Shown: positions 13,901 through 25,600 of the stretch, one piece after another
Position numbering within the stretch: position 1 is the first letter of the stretch
How the letters are laid out: every line of letters begins with the position of its first letter
Assembly (NCBI GenBank): GCA_954871525.1
Contig: OX940868.1
Location: 19,339,056-19,403,055 of the forward strand
Length of the DNA: 64,000 nucleotides
Direction: 5' to 3'
Origin: Parietaria judaica
Taxonomy: Eukaryota; Streptophyta; Magnoliopsida; Rosales; Urticaceae
Program-made: the position numbers and the translations under genes
Notes under the pieces: model-generated
What the model saw: the letters and a program-made list of their open reading frames with translations, nothing else
Databases searched by the model: none
Told to the model about the DNA's origin: nothing

Positions 13901-16900
13901 CTGGCAGAACATCATGTTCAATTCGGATACCCTGCTCAACTTGTAAGAAAAGTCATTGAGTCGTTTTTCTCCGAGATTGTAATTCTAGCTGGTATAATTA
14001 GTATTCCGTACAGCATATTCTTGAAAGACATATGGTAAGTCTTGTCTTTGTTGCAGGAATTTCCGGAATAACAAGATTTTGAATATTTCCGGCAGCTTGT
14101 ATCCTCCTCCAAATGTCACTATCGAGTAAGTTTAACTCTCCGATATACATTTTGACCGAGATCTGTCGAACGGCCTGAACTCAATTTCGATAGACCATCT
14201 TTGCTTTTAAAAGTGTCTTTTGAAAAAGAATTTCAAATAGTAATTGCATTAAATTGTTTCCGGATTAGACACGAAGTATTCCGTGCAAGTTCATTCTTTA
14301 TTTAATATAGGGATAATAGCGGCAAAAGTGGCCAAAGTTAGGCCAAGTGTGCAAATAAGTGGCCAAACCGATTTAATATCGGCATAAGTAGCCAAAGTTT
14401 ACCAAACCGTGGACAGTACAAATTCCATCCATTTCATGTCAACACCGTTAGTCCCGGTTCTAACTAACAATGAGGCCAAAATTATTAACGAGATTATCAC
14501 TTTTTTTACAAAGTTTTTAAAACACTACCCATTTTGGTACATTTTAATACACAAAATGAGTAATATTTTTAAAAATATATTGTGGCTAAATGGGTATTTC
14601 CTTAAACAAAATTTCGGGTCTCTAACAATTAAATATATCTCAATAAAATAATATTACAAAGTCTCGATTTTAGCCTCGACTCTAACTAACAATGTTAGGC
14701 CAACATTATTAACGAAATTTTTATTTTGTACAAACGTATTAAAACAAACATATTTTAGTTCATTTTAATACACACAATGAGTAATTAAAAAAAAAAAAAC
14801 TTGTGGCTAAATGGGTATTTTTGCTTATGGCAATATTTTTATATTTATTAGAGAAGTTTTTTGTGCTATTGATGTTGATATATTGTTTTTATTGTTCATG
14901 TAACATTTTTGAAGTTCATATAGTGTTCTTGATATTCATATATTATTTTTAATGTTGATTTTAGTATTAGTCTTCTTGATGTTCATATCATGTTTTCATA
15001 TATTGACCTAAAATCTCAAACCAATTGAAAAAATAACGATTTTAGCGCTGACGTGGCTAACGGCGTTGACATGAAATGGATGGAATTTGTACTGTCCACG
15101 GTTTGGTAAACTTTGGCTACTTATGCCGATATTAAATCGGTTTGGCCACTTATTTGCACACTTGGCCTAACTTTGGCCACTTTTGCCGCTATTATCCCTT
15201 TAATATACAAGAATTCAGACGTTTTTCGCACAAAAAGCATGCATAAAAATTTTCATGCGTCTCGCGACATAAAGTTGAATATTATCGGGGCTCAATAGTA
15301 TGATTCCGGATCGGGGCGATAAAGTGACATTTATATAGTTTTGTACTACGAATTTGTTAAAGCATGTGATTAGTAGTTAACATACGAGTTAACACCTACT
15401 ATACCTTCACTAATGTAAATAAAAAAATAAAAATAAAATAAAAAAGAATATATTGACTTTCTTGTCTCTCCGTTTTTTTATTGTTTTTTTTTTCCTATTT
15501 TAATTTAGAATTTCTACGTAAAATTCTTGTGTGTATTTGCCAACAATGCTGCCCGAAAAACCTCAGGCTTCAAGGGAACCCCATTTGCGAGCAAGCGAAC
15601 GAGCTAGACATTGTGCAATTTTGCGGACCAAAAAGAGAAGATGAAGGAGAAGAAGATTCTACGGAATACTCCGGTCGAAATGCAACCACCGTTCCCCAAA
15701 ATAACTGCAACACCCTATCTTGTCCCGTCTCTGAGAATTTCGAATACGTTCGAGGCTCTCCAGAATCTTGCTTCTGCGCCGCGCCTATCGGCGTGGGAAT
15801 GAGGCTGCGTAGCCCTAGTTTCTCTGATTTCAGGCCGTTCATTGGAATGTTTGAGGAGTACATTTCTTTCAATCTCGGCATGGAGCCTTACCAAGTGATC
15901 ATCGATTCGTTCACGTGGCAAGAGGGCCCTCGTGTCCGGCTCTTCATTAAGGTGTTCCCTCGTCTCGACATTGGCTCCAACAACACGTTCATTTTCAACG
16001 ACACCGAGCTCCAACGGGTTGTCAAGGCCTTTGCCAGGTTTTCGTTTCCTTCGAATCCGGCTTTCGGGCCATATGATCTCTTGAATTTCAGCCTACTTGG
16101 ACCTTACGAAAATGGTAATGCCTATTTTTTTTTATTGATAAGGTGAACATTTTCAATTTTTATGTCGCATGTTGAACTTTATACTAGGGCAAATACTCAC
16201 CAACCTAAAATAATGCCTTTGTAGTCTTGTTTTTTTTTAATAGGGTGGCACTATCGGCCAATGTTACAATGCACTCTCGCATGACTTAGATATATTCAGT
16301 GTAATATATTCAGTGTGGCACTATCGGCCTTTGTAATCTTGTTAATATTCCTCAAATGTTTTCAATAAAATAAACTAAGATCTTTTAATACGAATCCATA
16401 TACTTTTTTCTTTGTTACGATTCTGTTCATTTTGTTTTGGTCGCAGTAAATAGCGGTAGTTCGGGATCGGGTACGAGCAAATCGCTTATGATTGGAATTA
16501 TTTTGGGAGCAATCGCTTGCGGCCTGACGATTATTTTGGCAGTGGCATTTTTTTATACTAAGATGAAGTCTAAACGAGAAGCGAAAATTGTGACAAGGAA
16601 ACCTCGTAAGTTATTCGCATCTTTCAAATGTTTTTTAGGAGTGTATCGTTTCTACCCGTTTATATCGGTTTTGAGAGCCAGAACCAGTTTCAAAAAACCG
16701 ACATATTACCAGTACTAATTTATTTCTATTAGACAAGATGTGCTTGGTCTAGTGGTAACAAGTACGTCACTTAAGACATTAGAGGTCTGTGTTCGAGTCA
16801 CCATAAGGGTATGAGCGAAATCCAAAGATCCTAATATATATATAAATAAATAAAAAATTCTATTAATTTTTAAAACCGGATTTCACCAGTATTATATTTT

Positions 16901-18981
16901 TGACTAGATATTTGTTTAAATTCGGTGAATATCAGTTACTTGTTTACTCTCTTTAACTAGTTATACTAATAGGTACATTTGTACCGAATTCGAAGATACC
17001 GAAAAAGCCGAGAACAAAATCTCAAAACTTCCGAGTCCCAATTTCACCTTTTTTTTTTTCCTTTTCTTTCTTAATATCTCGGAACATTCTGCGATAATGT
17101 ATTCGATAATTTTGTGTCTTTGATAGGAAAAACTTTGTGCAAAATTGAGGGCGTGAAAGGATTCAACTTCTCCGAGCTCGAATCAGCAACATGTGGCTTT
17201 GAAAGCACAGCTCAAATAGGGCAAGGAGGGTATGGGAAGGTTTACAAAGGCATCTTGGTAGATGGCACGGTGGTTGCAGTCAAGCGCGCTCAACAAGGCT
17301 CACTGCAGGGCGAGAGAGAGTTCTTCACCGAGATCGAGCTTCTTTCACGAGTACATCACCGGAATTTGGTCCCGTTGATCGGCTACTGCGACGAAGAGGA
17401 CGAGCAGGTACAGACTTTATTTATCATCTAACCCTAGTCTCTCTCTTTCTCTTGAGCATTGTGTACTTCTGCTTGGTAATATATTGTGTATAATTGGTAA
17501 TATACTTGAAAAATATGAGATTTTCAAGTACTTGAGTGCTAAGATTAATTCGCATCTTGCTCCGTCTAATTAATATAAACAAAATTAATTTTGAATCGTG
17601 ATATGTTTCAGATGTTAGTGTACGAGTTCATGGCCAACGGCTCGCTTCACAGTCTCCTCTCCGGTAACTTTCTTTTTAGTCGCCATATGAACCACACCCG
17701 TCGTGCGCGTCGTGCTGACTTATTTTTTACCGGAAAATTTTAATATATCAGATAGATTCCGACGCCCTCTCGGTTTCACAATGAGAGTGCAGATTGCGCT
17801 GGACGCAGCGAAGGGAATTCAATACCTTCACCGGGATGCTGATCCGCCGATAATTCATCGCGACATTAAGGCAAACAACATACTGTTGGACTCGAAATTC
17901 ACCGCAAAAGTCTCCGATTTTGGAATCTCGCGGCTTGCACCGGTGTCAGACGACATCGATGTCACGGCTCACGTGTCAACAGCTGTGAAAGGAACCCCGG
18001 TGAGTATTATAAAGAAACTATTCATATATATATATATTGCTATACTTGTGTACATTGAGCAAATCGTTATGAAATTTTACTTTGCACTATAGTTGTACAA
18101 TCGTTGTGCAAAGTTCATAGTGTATTATAGTTCTAGGATACCCTAGTGGTAATTCCACACCACCTCCAAAGTGGAGGTTGTGGTTTATCCTACTTCAGTT
18201 GCCTTCAAAAAAAATAAAAAAAATTCATAGTGTATTATTTGAAGTAGGGCACCTTATCACATATATTATCTCTATATTGATCTCACAATTCCATGCAGGG
18301 TTACGTCGATCCTGAATATTACTTGACTCGCAAGCTAACGGAGAAGAGCGACGTTTACAGCCTCGGAGTTGTGTTTCTCGAGCTTCTCACGGCGAGGCCA
18401 CCGATTTCCCATGGCAGAAATATAGTCCGAGAGGTAACTGTTTTGATAAATCAAATGTTTGTTTTTGGTATAAGTTGAGCGTTTTCGTCTTTTTTCTTCT
18501 TCTTCTTTGTGTAAGCGTTTTTTCGTTTTTGTATATGTCGTGTGGCTTAAACAATGTATCCCAAAACGGTGGATTGAAAATATACTTGTTAACTTGTATT
18601 TATTTGCCCTAAAAAGCTTCTGTCTCGGTGATGGCGAATCTGCTACAGGTACAATCGGCTTTCGAATCTGGGAAGATGGCGGCGATGATCGACCGGAACA
18701 TGGGAACGTACGACGCGGATTGCACTGGGAAGCTTCTCAGGCTGGCACTCCGGTGCTGCCGAGAGGAGACCAAGGCACGCCCCACGATGCCGGAGGTTGT
18801 GCGCGAGCTTGAGATCCTCAGCTCCATTATTTCCCAGCGTCCGGAGTCCGAATTGCCCGGCCTCTACGCTGCCTATTCGGGCGGAGCACCATCGGAGTCG
18901 TCCGTGGTCTACTCCGGAGGGAATACTTACGTTGGGAGTGACCTCGTTAGCGGAGTTTTTCCGGACATCAAACCTCGCTGA
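10964..18981 (+). CDS. LRR receptor-like kinase A (LRR-VIII-1 type)
   Basis: A predicted plasma-membrane receptor kinase. The exons are 10964-11075, 11174-11321, 11412-11483, 11567-11638, 12495-12638, 12748-12819, 13024-13095, 13181-13255, 13354-13422, 13515-13583, 13662-13733, 13856-13942, 14057-14125, 15567-16114, 16447-16605, 17127-17407, 17612-17663, 17752-17999, 18299-18433 and 18649-18981, giving 962 aa. There is a signal peptide ([20 protein letters not shown]). A cysteine-capped LRR N-cap ([12 protein letters not shown]) is followed by LRRs to about residue 378, many on 72-base exons. A Cys-rich juxtamembrane ectodomain ([19 protein letters not shown]) runs to 560 and one TM helix is near 575-598. 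The kinase spans 614-962 with [27 protein letters not shown] and SDFG, ending [13 protein letters not shown]. The donor after exon 2 is AT (11322-11323) where both paralogues have GT; unspliced, a TAA follows at once. If no alternative splice rescues it, this is a recent pseudogene. No ligand can be inferred. Confidence 0.88.
11790..12320. mobile_element. Foldback MITE-like element in gene A intron 4
   Basis: The left arm (about 11795-11880, containing CTTAACGTTAGTATTTTCTT) is complementary to a right arm at about 12015-12125 (AAGAAAATACTAACGTTAGG), with further matches around the CATGCGGCAC and GTCGCATGAC words. The outer ends have decayed and no clear target duplication was found. Confidence 0.6.
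14310..15198. mobile_element. Mutator-type (MULE) non-autonomous element in gene A intron 13
   Basis: The terminal inverted repeats are about 150 bp and nearly perfect. The left end starts GGGATAATAGCGGCAAAAGT and the right end finishes ACTTTTGCCGCTATTATCCC. The 9-bp target duplication TTTAATATA flanks it at 14301-14309 and 15199-15207. Length is 889 bp and the interior has no convincing coding sequence. Long terminal repeats with a 9-bp duplication are the classical Mutator signature. The near-identity of the arms suggests recent insertion. Confidence 0.92.
16732..16857 (+). mobile_element. tRNA-derived SINE in gene A intron 15
   Basis: An A-box-like TGGTCTAGTGGTAAC and a B-box-like GTGTTCGAGTCACC lie at tRNA spacing, followed by an A/T-rich tail. 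The direct repeat TTCTATTA flanks it at 16724-16731 and 16858-16865. Too divergent from a tRNA to be functional. Confidence 0.72.
18129..18223 (+). mobile_element. Short tRNA-derived SINE in gene A intron 18
   Basis: A 95-bp body has an A-box-like TACCCTAGTGGTAA and an A-rich tail, and is flanked by a perfect 15-bp target duplication TTCATAGTGTATTAT at 18114-18128 and 18224-18238. The B box is weak. The tail and long duplication indicate LINE-machinery retroposition. Confidence 0.8.
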
Positions 18982-19317
18982 TCACGACCGGTCAACGGTT
19001 TACCAATATGAATATATATACACATATACACGGGGTTTTGTGGTGTGCTCAATCATGATCACGACATATATGTATATCCGGACATTTAAGGTTTGTTTCC
19101 ATGTGTAAAATTGGGTGACGGAATAGAATTTTGTAAATTTGTAGAAGGTTTTGTTGGACCTTTTAAATATTGGGTCCCTTTAATAAAATATAAATATTAC
19201 GATATTTGTGGCATAAATATGCAATCTTATAGTAAGTGCGGCACCGTATTCTCATTCTCTTTCTTTGTAATGGCATTAGTACTCAAAAGTCACAAAACAT
19301 AGTTTTTCTCTTTCCCT
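18982..19317. other. 3' flank of receptor kinase A
   Basis: Likely 3' untranslated region and terminator zone of gene A, with AATAAA-like words (TAATAAAATATAAA near 19180). No other gene is visible before the Mutator target duplication at 19318. Confidence 0.5.
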
Positions 19318-19579
19318 TATAATGAAGAGAAATTGGACCAAATAGCCAATTGAAACATAGGATTAGCAAAATAGTCAAACTTTGGTTAATTTTGTAAACT
19401 AGCCAATTAACATGAGGTGGCATTTTAATAACATTTTTTATCTCTATAATACCCTTTAATTAATCATTTTAATTATAATTTTCGTAATTAATTAAAAAAA
19501 ATCAGCACAAATCAAGCTTAATTAATTATGCACAAATTTAGGAATTTAATAGTCAATTTGAATCATTTTCCATCGATCA

Positions 19580-19582
<3 letters not shown>

Positions 19583-19627
<45 letters not shown>
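19583..19627. repeat. (CT)n microsatellite at the edge of the captured fragment
   Basis: About 45 bp of CT repeat between the left arm of the Pack-MULE and the GC-rich core. Tracts like this are common in plant 5' leaders, so it may have been captured with the gene fragment. Confidence 0.93.
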
Positions 19628-19629
<2 letters not shown>

Positions 19630-20240
19630 CTCGGAGCTCCGGCGGAGCAAATCGTGCTCCGGAGGCCCGAGATCCGACGACATCGCGGCCGACTTGCAGC
19701 GCAGGAAAAATCGTGCGACGTTAGGGTTCGCGGCAAAAATACCTCTCTGTGCGCTCTGTTCAGCCTCGACGACGAGAAGAAAGGCGCGCCGAGGAACGGA
19801 GGCGAAGAAGACGAAGAGGACGAGGCGGAGCTGAAGACCATGAAGAAGTTTATAGATTTGGGAAGCGGCTTCAGGTCTGAGCAAGAAACTCACGAAATGG
19901 AGGCGAAAGCCGAAGAATAAGAAGCTCCCCGGAGAGAATGGCGATTCGGTGACCGTAAACAATGACGGAGCGAGGGCGAGGGAAACTCAGTTGGAGGTGG
20001 GGGAGTATGGTTTCGGCGGTGAGCGCAGATCTTGCGACACAGATCCGAGATTCTCTGTCGACATTGCAGCTCGGATGTCGCTCGACGAGTGCCGTCGCTT
20101 CTCCTTTGACGAGCCGAGGGCGTCGTGGGACGGGTACCTGATCGGAAGGCCAGCGAGGATGGCGATCCGATGGTGTTCGTCGTCGAGGACAATGCTGAAT
20201 TGACCGGGCGCGGCATCGAAGGTTTCGTCAATGGCCGTGG
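19630..20240 (+). pseudogene. Captured OCTOPUS-like (DUF740) gene fragment
   Basis: OCTOPUS-family proteins are plant membrane-associated polar proteins of phloem development. Three frame-shifted pieces resemble successive family blocks. The first has KSCDVRVRGKNTSLCALFSL and a later MKKFIDLGSGFRS (to about 19880). The second, in another frame, has SKKLTKWRRKPKNKK and then RRSCDTDPRFSVD and FDEPRASWDGYLIGRP. The third has DPMVFVVEDNAELTG. At least two frame changes mean no full protein is made. The fragment looks intronless and internally shortened compared with the 600-plus residues of the family. Assignment is from recalled motifs. Confidence 0.75.
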
Positions 20241-20809
20241 TCGCTGCGCCTGAAGTCGCCCTCGTTATTTCACGTTTATTTTGTATTTAAATTTTAATAA
20301 GAATAAAGTGTTTATTTTTGTTAATTTTTGTGTTTATTTGTGTATCAAAGTGTTTATTCGTGTTAATTTTGTGTTTATTTGTGTATTAAAGTGTTGATTT
20401 ACGTTAATTCGTTGTTGATTTACGTTAATTCATTGTTGGTTTACGTTAATTTGCGTCTTTAATTTGTTTATATTTTTTGAATAAAATAAATCCGAAAATT
20501 ATATAAATATTTTTTGAATAAAATAAATCCAAAAATTATATATATTTTTTATTTTAAAATTTGAATTATATAAAAAAAAAAGGTTTGGTTTTGGTTGTTA
20601 CCATATTAATAGCTATTTCAATTAATAGCAATATTATCAATTAATGAAAATAAATGAATTTTTAAATTTATTAAAACATGAGGGTAATAATTTGATTGGA
20701 ATTCCATTAAAATGGTTAATTGGCTAGTTTACAAAATTAACAAAAATTTGGCTATTTTGCTAAACACACTTTCAGATTTGGCTATTTATCCAAAGCGCCC
20801 TATAATGAA

Positions 20810-22636
20810 ATTATGAAAAATGCTTCCCTGAATTTTGATACAATTTTTAATTTTAGTGTGATTGTTATTGTATTGATTTATATAGTGTGACACTTTTTGG
20901 CATAGCTTTGTTTCTTTTTTATATATTTTTAATTTAAAAAAAAAAAACAGACCAATGTTTGGTCAACTGTTTATTAAAACAGTTATTGTTGATAACAAAA
21001 GTTGATTAAACGTTTGGTAAAATAAATATATAAAAAGTAAAAAGAAGATTAAAATAGACTAAAAACTTTGTTTTTGTTTTTAGAAAAAAACAAAGCTAGG
21101 AATCCTAGCTTTTATGACTTATGTACAAAAATCTAAAAATCGATTTTGTATTTTTTTATAAAAAATAATTTTACCAAACACCTAAAAAGAAATTTAGATT
21201 ATTCTAAAAATAAAATAAGACTTGTAAATCTGAACCAAACGGAGCCAGTATGTAGTATGTGTACTTTTAATCCAAAATATAATTAATTATTATTATACTA
21301 CCACTTAATCTAAATTAAATAATTAAATGAGATGTCAAAGATGAGATAGTGAAATTAATCTAAATCTCAATTTGACCATAACATTATCACCTAGTAATGG
21401 AAAAATAATATACATTTGATATTTTTTCAAGAGTACTTTAACACTTAACTTTGTAATCCCCATAGTTAATCTTTTACTTTTGATTCTATCTCTATTGACC
21501 CTCTAATTCATATAATTTCCTTATTTAAACCCATGTATAAAGTTTACTATTTCATTAGAGAAAAGCAATAATTGGTCGAAATCAAAACGTCCTTGTTTGG
21601 AAATTGGATATACTCTTGTATTGCGTAAATTCAAAGTAATTATAATATAATAACCATTAAGTTGCAGAATATATTGGATTTGGAGAGACTAAGTCATAGA
21701 GTTTAGGTAATAAGTTGTTGTTAGAAAGTTGCAAAAGTGTAAATAAAATTATTTTGCTTCAACATTCTAAGCCAATACTGAATATAATTGGTCTACTTGA
21801 AAGATAAATATAGATATGTTTAATACATTGTTTTATATATCTGGTGCTAGTCAAAGGAAATATCTCTTGAAAAATTCCCCTTGTTATTATTAAGTTTGAT
21901 TAATTACAAAGTATATGTTGTTTCTTTTCACGACTTCAACATATTTTATAAATTATAAAGCTAGTGTGTTTCCTGTTTTTCCTACTATAACAGAAAATAG
22001 ATTCAGAAAATAGGGACATTTCATAAAATTAAGTGCTAAAAGAAATTCAAGTGAACTTACTCGTATTGAGAATAAAACACTCAAATGCTTCTTTGTGATA
22101 TATATTATTATTCATTGGGATTGATTTTGTTTCTCACTTGAGAATTAGAATTTGATCTTGAAATATGTATTTAATAATGATAATAATAAGTCGGTTAAAC
22201 TTCAACAAAACTAAGGTTAGTTAAATCAGATTTATACCATTATTTATTTGGCCGAACCTCCAACTCTCATTAAAATAACCACGTAGACAAAGTCTTTGCT
22301 TCTCTTATATTATACATACATATAATAATATCAAAGAAGGCAATTAATTAGCCAAAACCAACTCTGAAAGCAACATTTTCAACTTTCTATATATCCATAT
22401 TATACCTACCAAATTATATATTTACTCAAAAATCTATGTTATTAGATATATACACACAAGCATACGCATATTAGAACAAATACCATGTATCTTCTTCTAT
22501 GAATCCTTTTTAGAAGCCATGCATAGTCATAATTCCTTGCACAATAATTTTGCTTTCAAAACTTTTTCATATTTATTTTCATAACGTTGTGCATGCCAAG
22601 AAAACCATAAACACAAATACAATTAGACAAATACAT
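20810..22636. other. AT-rich spacer before receptor kinase B
   Basis: No gene is supported. A possible decayed MITE spans about 20940-21245, ending in AACCAAACGGAGCC, a common plant MITE terminal motif in inverse orientation, but its left end is not resolved. The last 200 bp should hold the promoter and leader of gene B. Confidence 0.45.
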
Positions 22637-25600
22637 ATGGAGAGAAATATTTATTTCTTTTTAGGAGCTCTTCTTTGTTTCTCGTGGTGTTTTTGTGCTT
22701 CTTCTCAGCAACTTTCTCAAATAACTCATCCAGCGGAAGGTGATTTTTTTGTATACTTTCTATTCTTTATTAATTTTCTTTCTTTTTTCTTGATCGCGTA
22801 CAATAAATATATATATATATATATGTGTATGTATATACTGTGGCACATGAATTTGCAGTGAGGGCTTTGGAAGCGATATATAATGGACTTAAAGATCCAT
22901 TTACGAGACTCAGAAATTGGACAGAGTCTAGCGATCCTTGCACTTCGAACTGGACCGGAGTCATCTGCCGTTTCGATCAAAACGACAGTTATCTTCATGT
23001 CGTTGAATTGTACGTTAGTCAATCGTTAATCCTCGATTAATATTATAATTTTATGAGTATCATATTGATCTCTAGACTCAGTGACATTAATATACAAAGT
23101 GAATATTGGAGCAAAATGTCCTCTAAATAACTTTGTTAGTGGGTACATGTTGCCCTCTAAGTTTTGATTTTTGATAATGCATTATTTTGATCAAAAAGTA
23201 GCATATTGCCATGTTAAAAAAAAAACAGAAAAAAAAACAGAAAAAAAAATTGTTATGCGTCAAATGGCTTATTTGAAAGAATTTTTACTTTTTTTTTTCG
23301 GAATATTTCTAATAATCTTGTTAGACTTTATTTTAATAATTCTTCTAAAGTTAAACTTCGTTGGTGCTTCACAAATCTTACGTACTACGAGAAATATTTT
23401 ATCAAATTTATTGTAATCTGTTTTTCTGTGTATTTTCCAATATATCCAAGAAAAGTAGGTTTTTTTTTTTTACCGACTTATATATATATATATATCAACA
23501 AAAAAAATTATAATATGTCAACTCTTGACTTGCAATAACTCTGACTCGGTATAATATGCATGCCCATATGTTATATTTCGTAATTATTATTTTATTATGT
23601 AGAAATGTGTTACCTGCAATTATAGTAGTACATAAGTACTTAAGCTTTCTCTAACTATTATCACGATTAATTTCTTTTATCATAAGTATTTATTTATGTA
23701 TAAAATATATATTATATATATATATGCATATAATGATCATTTATCTGATAATTTCATTTTATATAATTGCAGGCGCCTATTGAATAAGAATCTCACTGGA
23801 GTATTGGATCCCCAACTTGGCCAATTATCTAATTTGACCATTTTGTGAGTGTGATATATACAGTTATTTATATAGTTAGTCCTTCCAATTTATGGTACAT
23901 GTCTATTTTACTATATTTTTTTAATAAGAGTCATCTGATCATTCACATATTTTTTTCTATGTTATTTGTTTTGTGGGCTTGATAATTACAGAAACTTTAT
24001 GTGGAATAATATAAGTGGAAGTATACCAAAGGAGATAGGAAGACTCACTTCTTTGCAACTTCTGTAAGTTCATATTCTGCTTCTCATTTATATATATATA
24101 GCTATACAGATATAGAGATATATAGTGCACCAAATAAATGCTAATTAATCGAAAAATAATTGAGTTAGCAATAATTGCACATATTTTTATATGATCAATT
24201 TCTTTTTTAATGTAATTATTTCAAAGTTGACCCTGATATTATGTTGTTTCTCAAGCAATTAATTAATTAACAGTAATTACTTGCATGCAGTCTGTTGACT
24301 GGAAATCAATTAACAGGTCATTTACCAGAAGAGCTTGGCAATCTCTCTGACCTTCGAAGACTTCAAGTTGACTTAAATAACATTTCTGGCTCACTTCCAA
24401 AGTCACTTGCAAATCTTTCCAAAGTCCTACACTTGTATGTATTTTTTTTTTCTCATTGTTTTCAAATTCATTCGAATTAATCTAGGAAGAAAGAAAAGAA
24501 AAGAAAAAAACAATAACAACTTTGAGCTATTTTTCATTATGATTACTTTATAGATATTTAGTTAAGTCATTAAGTTATATCCGGCGTTTGTCGTTTTTAG
24601 TCGGGGGTTCTAGGCCAAATAAATTTTTAGGGCCCTCAAAATAATTAATAATTATTTTTTTATATTTTAATAGGTAGACAGTGAAATATATAAAAAGTTT
24701 GGGCTCTTAAAATTTGAGGGCCCGAGGTGCCGCCCTTGGTCGCCTATAGTCAGGTCCGTCCCCTCTAATAGGAACGAAAAATAAAATGAGCACATGTTTT
24801 TTTATCTTCTCCTTAGTCCAGTGCTATAGGTATTTCTAGGGTCTTTCGGAGGTGGGAACCGAGGCGGCCCGACTTTCATAAATATTTACACAGATTTTTA
24901 AAATGGTTAAAAATGAAGAAAAATGGATAAATTAAAAAATAAAATAGTACTCGATTCAAAATTAAATAAAACCCCTAAAAGTTAAAACTATAATAAATTA
25001 ATTTTATCAAAGTAAAATGTACAAGAACTTGGCTGAAAAACCGAGCTGGCCCGATTTTTGAAAGCATCAGCCTATTCTCAGGAGCAAAATTTTCACCATA
25101 TATTTAGATAAACATTCTTTTTATATATATATATATTTAGCTAGTAAAAATATGAATAAAATAGTATTGACATGTATAATTAGAATAATTAATTAATTGA
25201 CTAATTATGTATCATATTTGTTCTTGATCATATCTGTAGTCACATGAACAACAATTCAATCAGCGGCGAACTTCCTGTGGAGTTTTCTGCTTTGCCTGCA
25301 CTTGTTCACTTGTAAGCTCTTCATTAAGTGTATGATCTTCTTCATACTATAGTTCCTGCATATATAATATAGTATATATCTAGACTTCTCGTAGAAAATG
25401 ACGAATACTCGATTCTTTAATTAATGCTTGAAAGATTATTTTATAAAAAACATAATTGGTAAACCCGTCGTTACCTATCGATAAAAATTAAAATGCAACC
25501 ATCGGTTTTTAATCGGTTTTCACTTTTCACATTGGCAGCCTATTGGATAATAACAATTTATCAGGAACTCTTCCACCGGAGTTTTCTCAGATGCCAAAGC

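Larger units (their letters stand above)
19327..20800. mobile_element. Pack-MULE carrying an OCTOPUS-family gene fragment
   Basis: Inverted terminal arms of over 100 bp share GCAAAATAG(T/C)CAAA and TTAATTTTGTAAACTAGCCAA. The 9-bp duplication TATAATGAA flanks the element at 19318-19326 and 20801-20809. The AT-rich arms enclose a sharply GC-richer core (about 19625-20240) that reads as a captured host gene fragment. There is no transposase, so it depends on an autonomous MULE elsewhere. Confidence 0.87.

Noticed and set aside
16740..16805. tRNA gene in gene A intron 15
   Set aside because: A- and B-box words are present, but no cloverleaf with a proper acceptor and anticodon stem is evident, and it has a tail and flanking duplication, so it was called a SINE.
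19528..19962. Long open frames over the CT microsatellite on both strands
   Set aside because: The Ser/Leu or Arg/Glu runs are translations of the repeat. Only the plus-strand OCTOPUS-like words in the core are meaningful, and those are frame-shifted.
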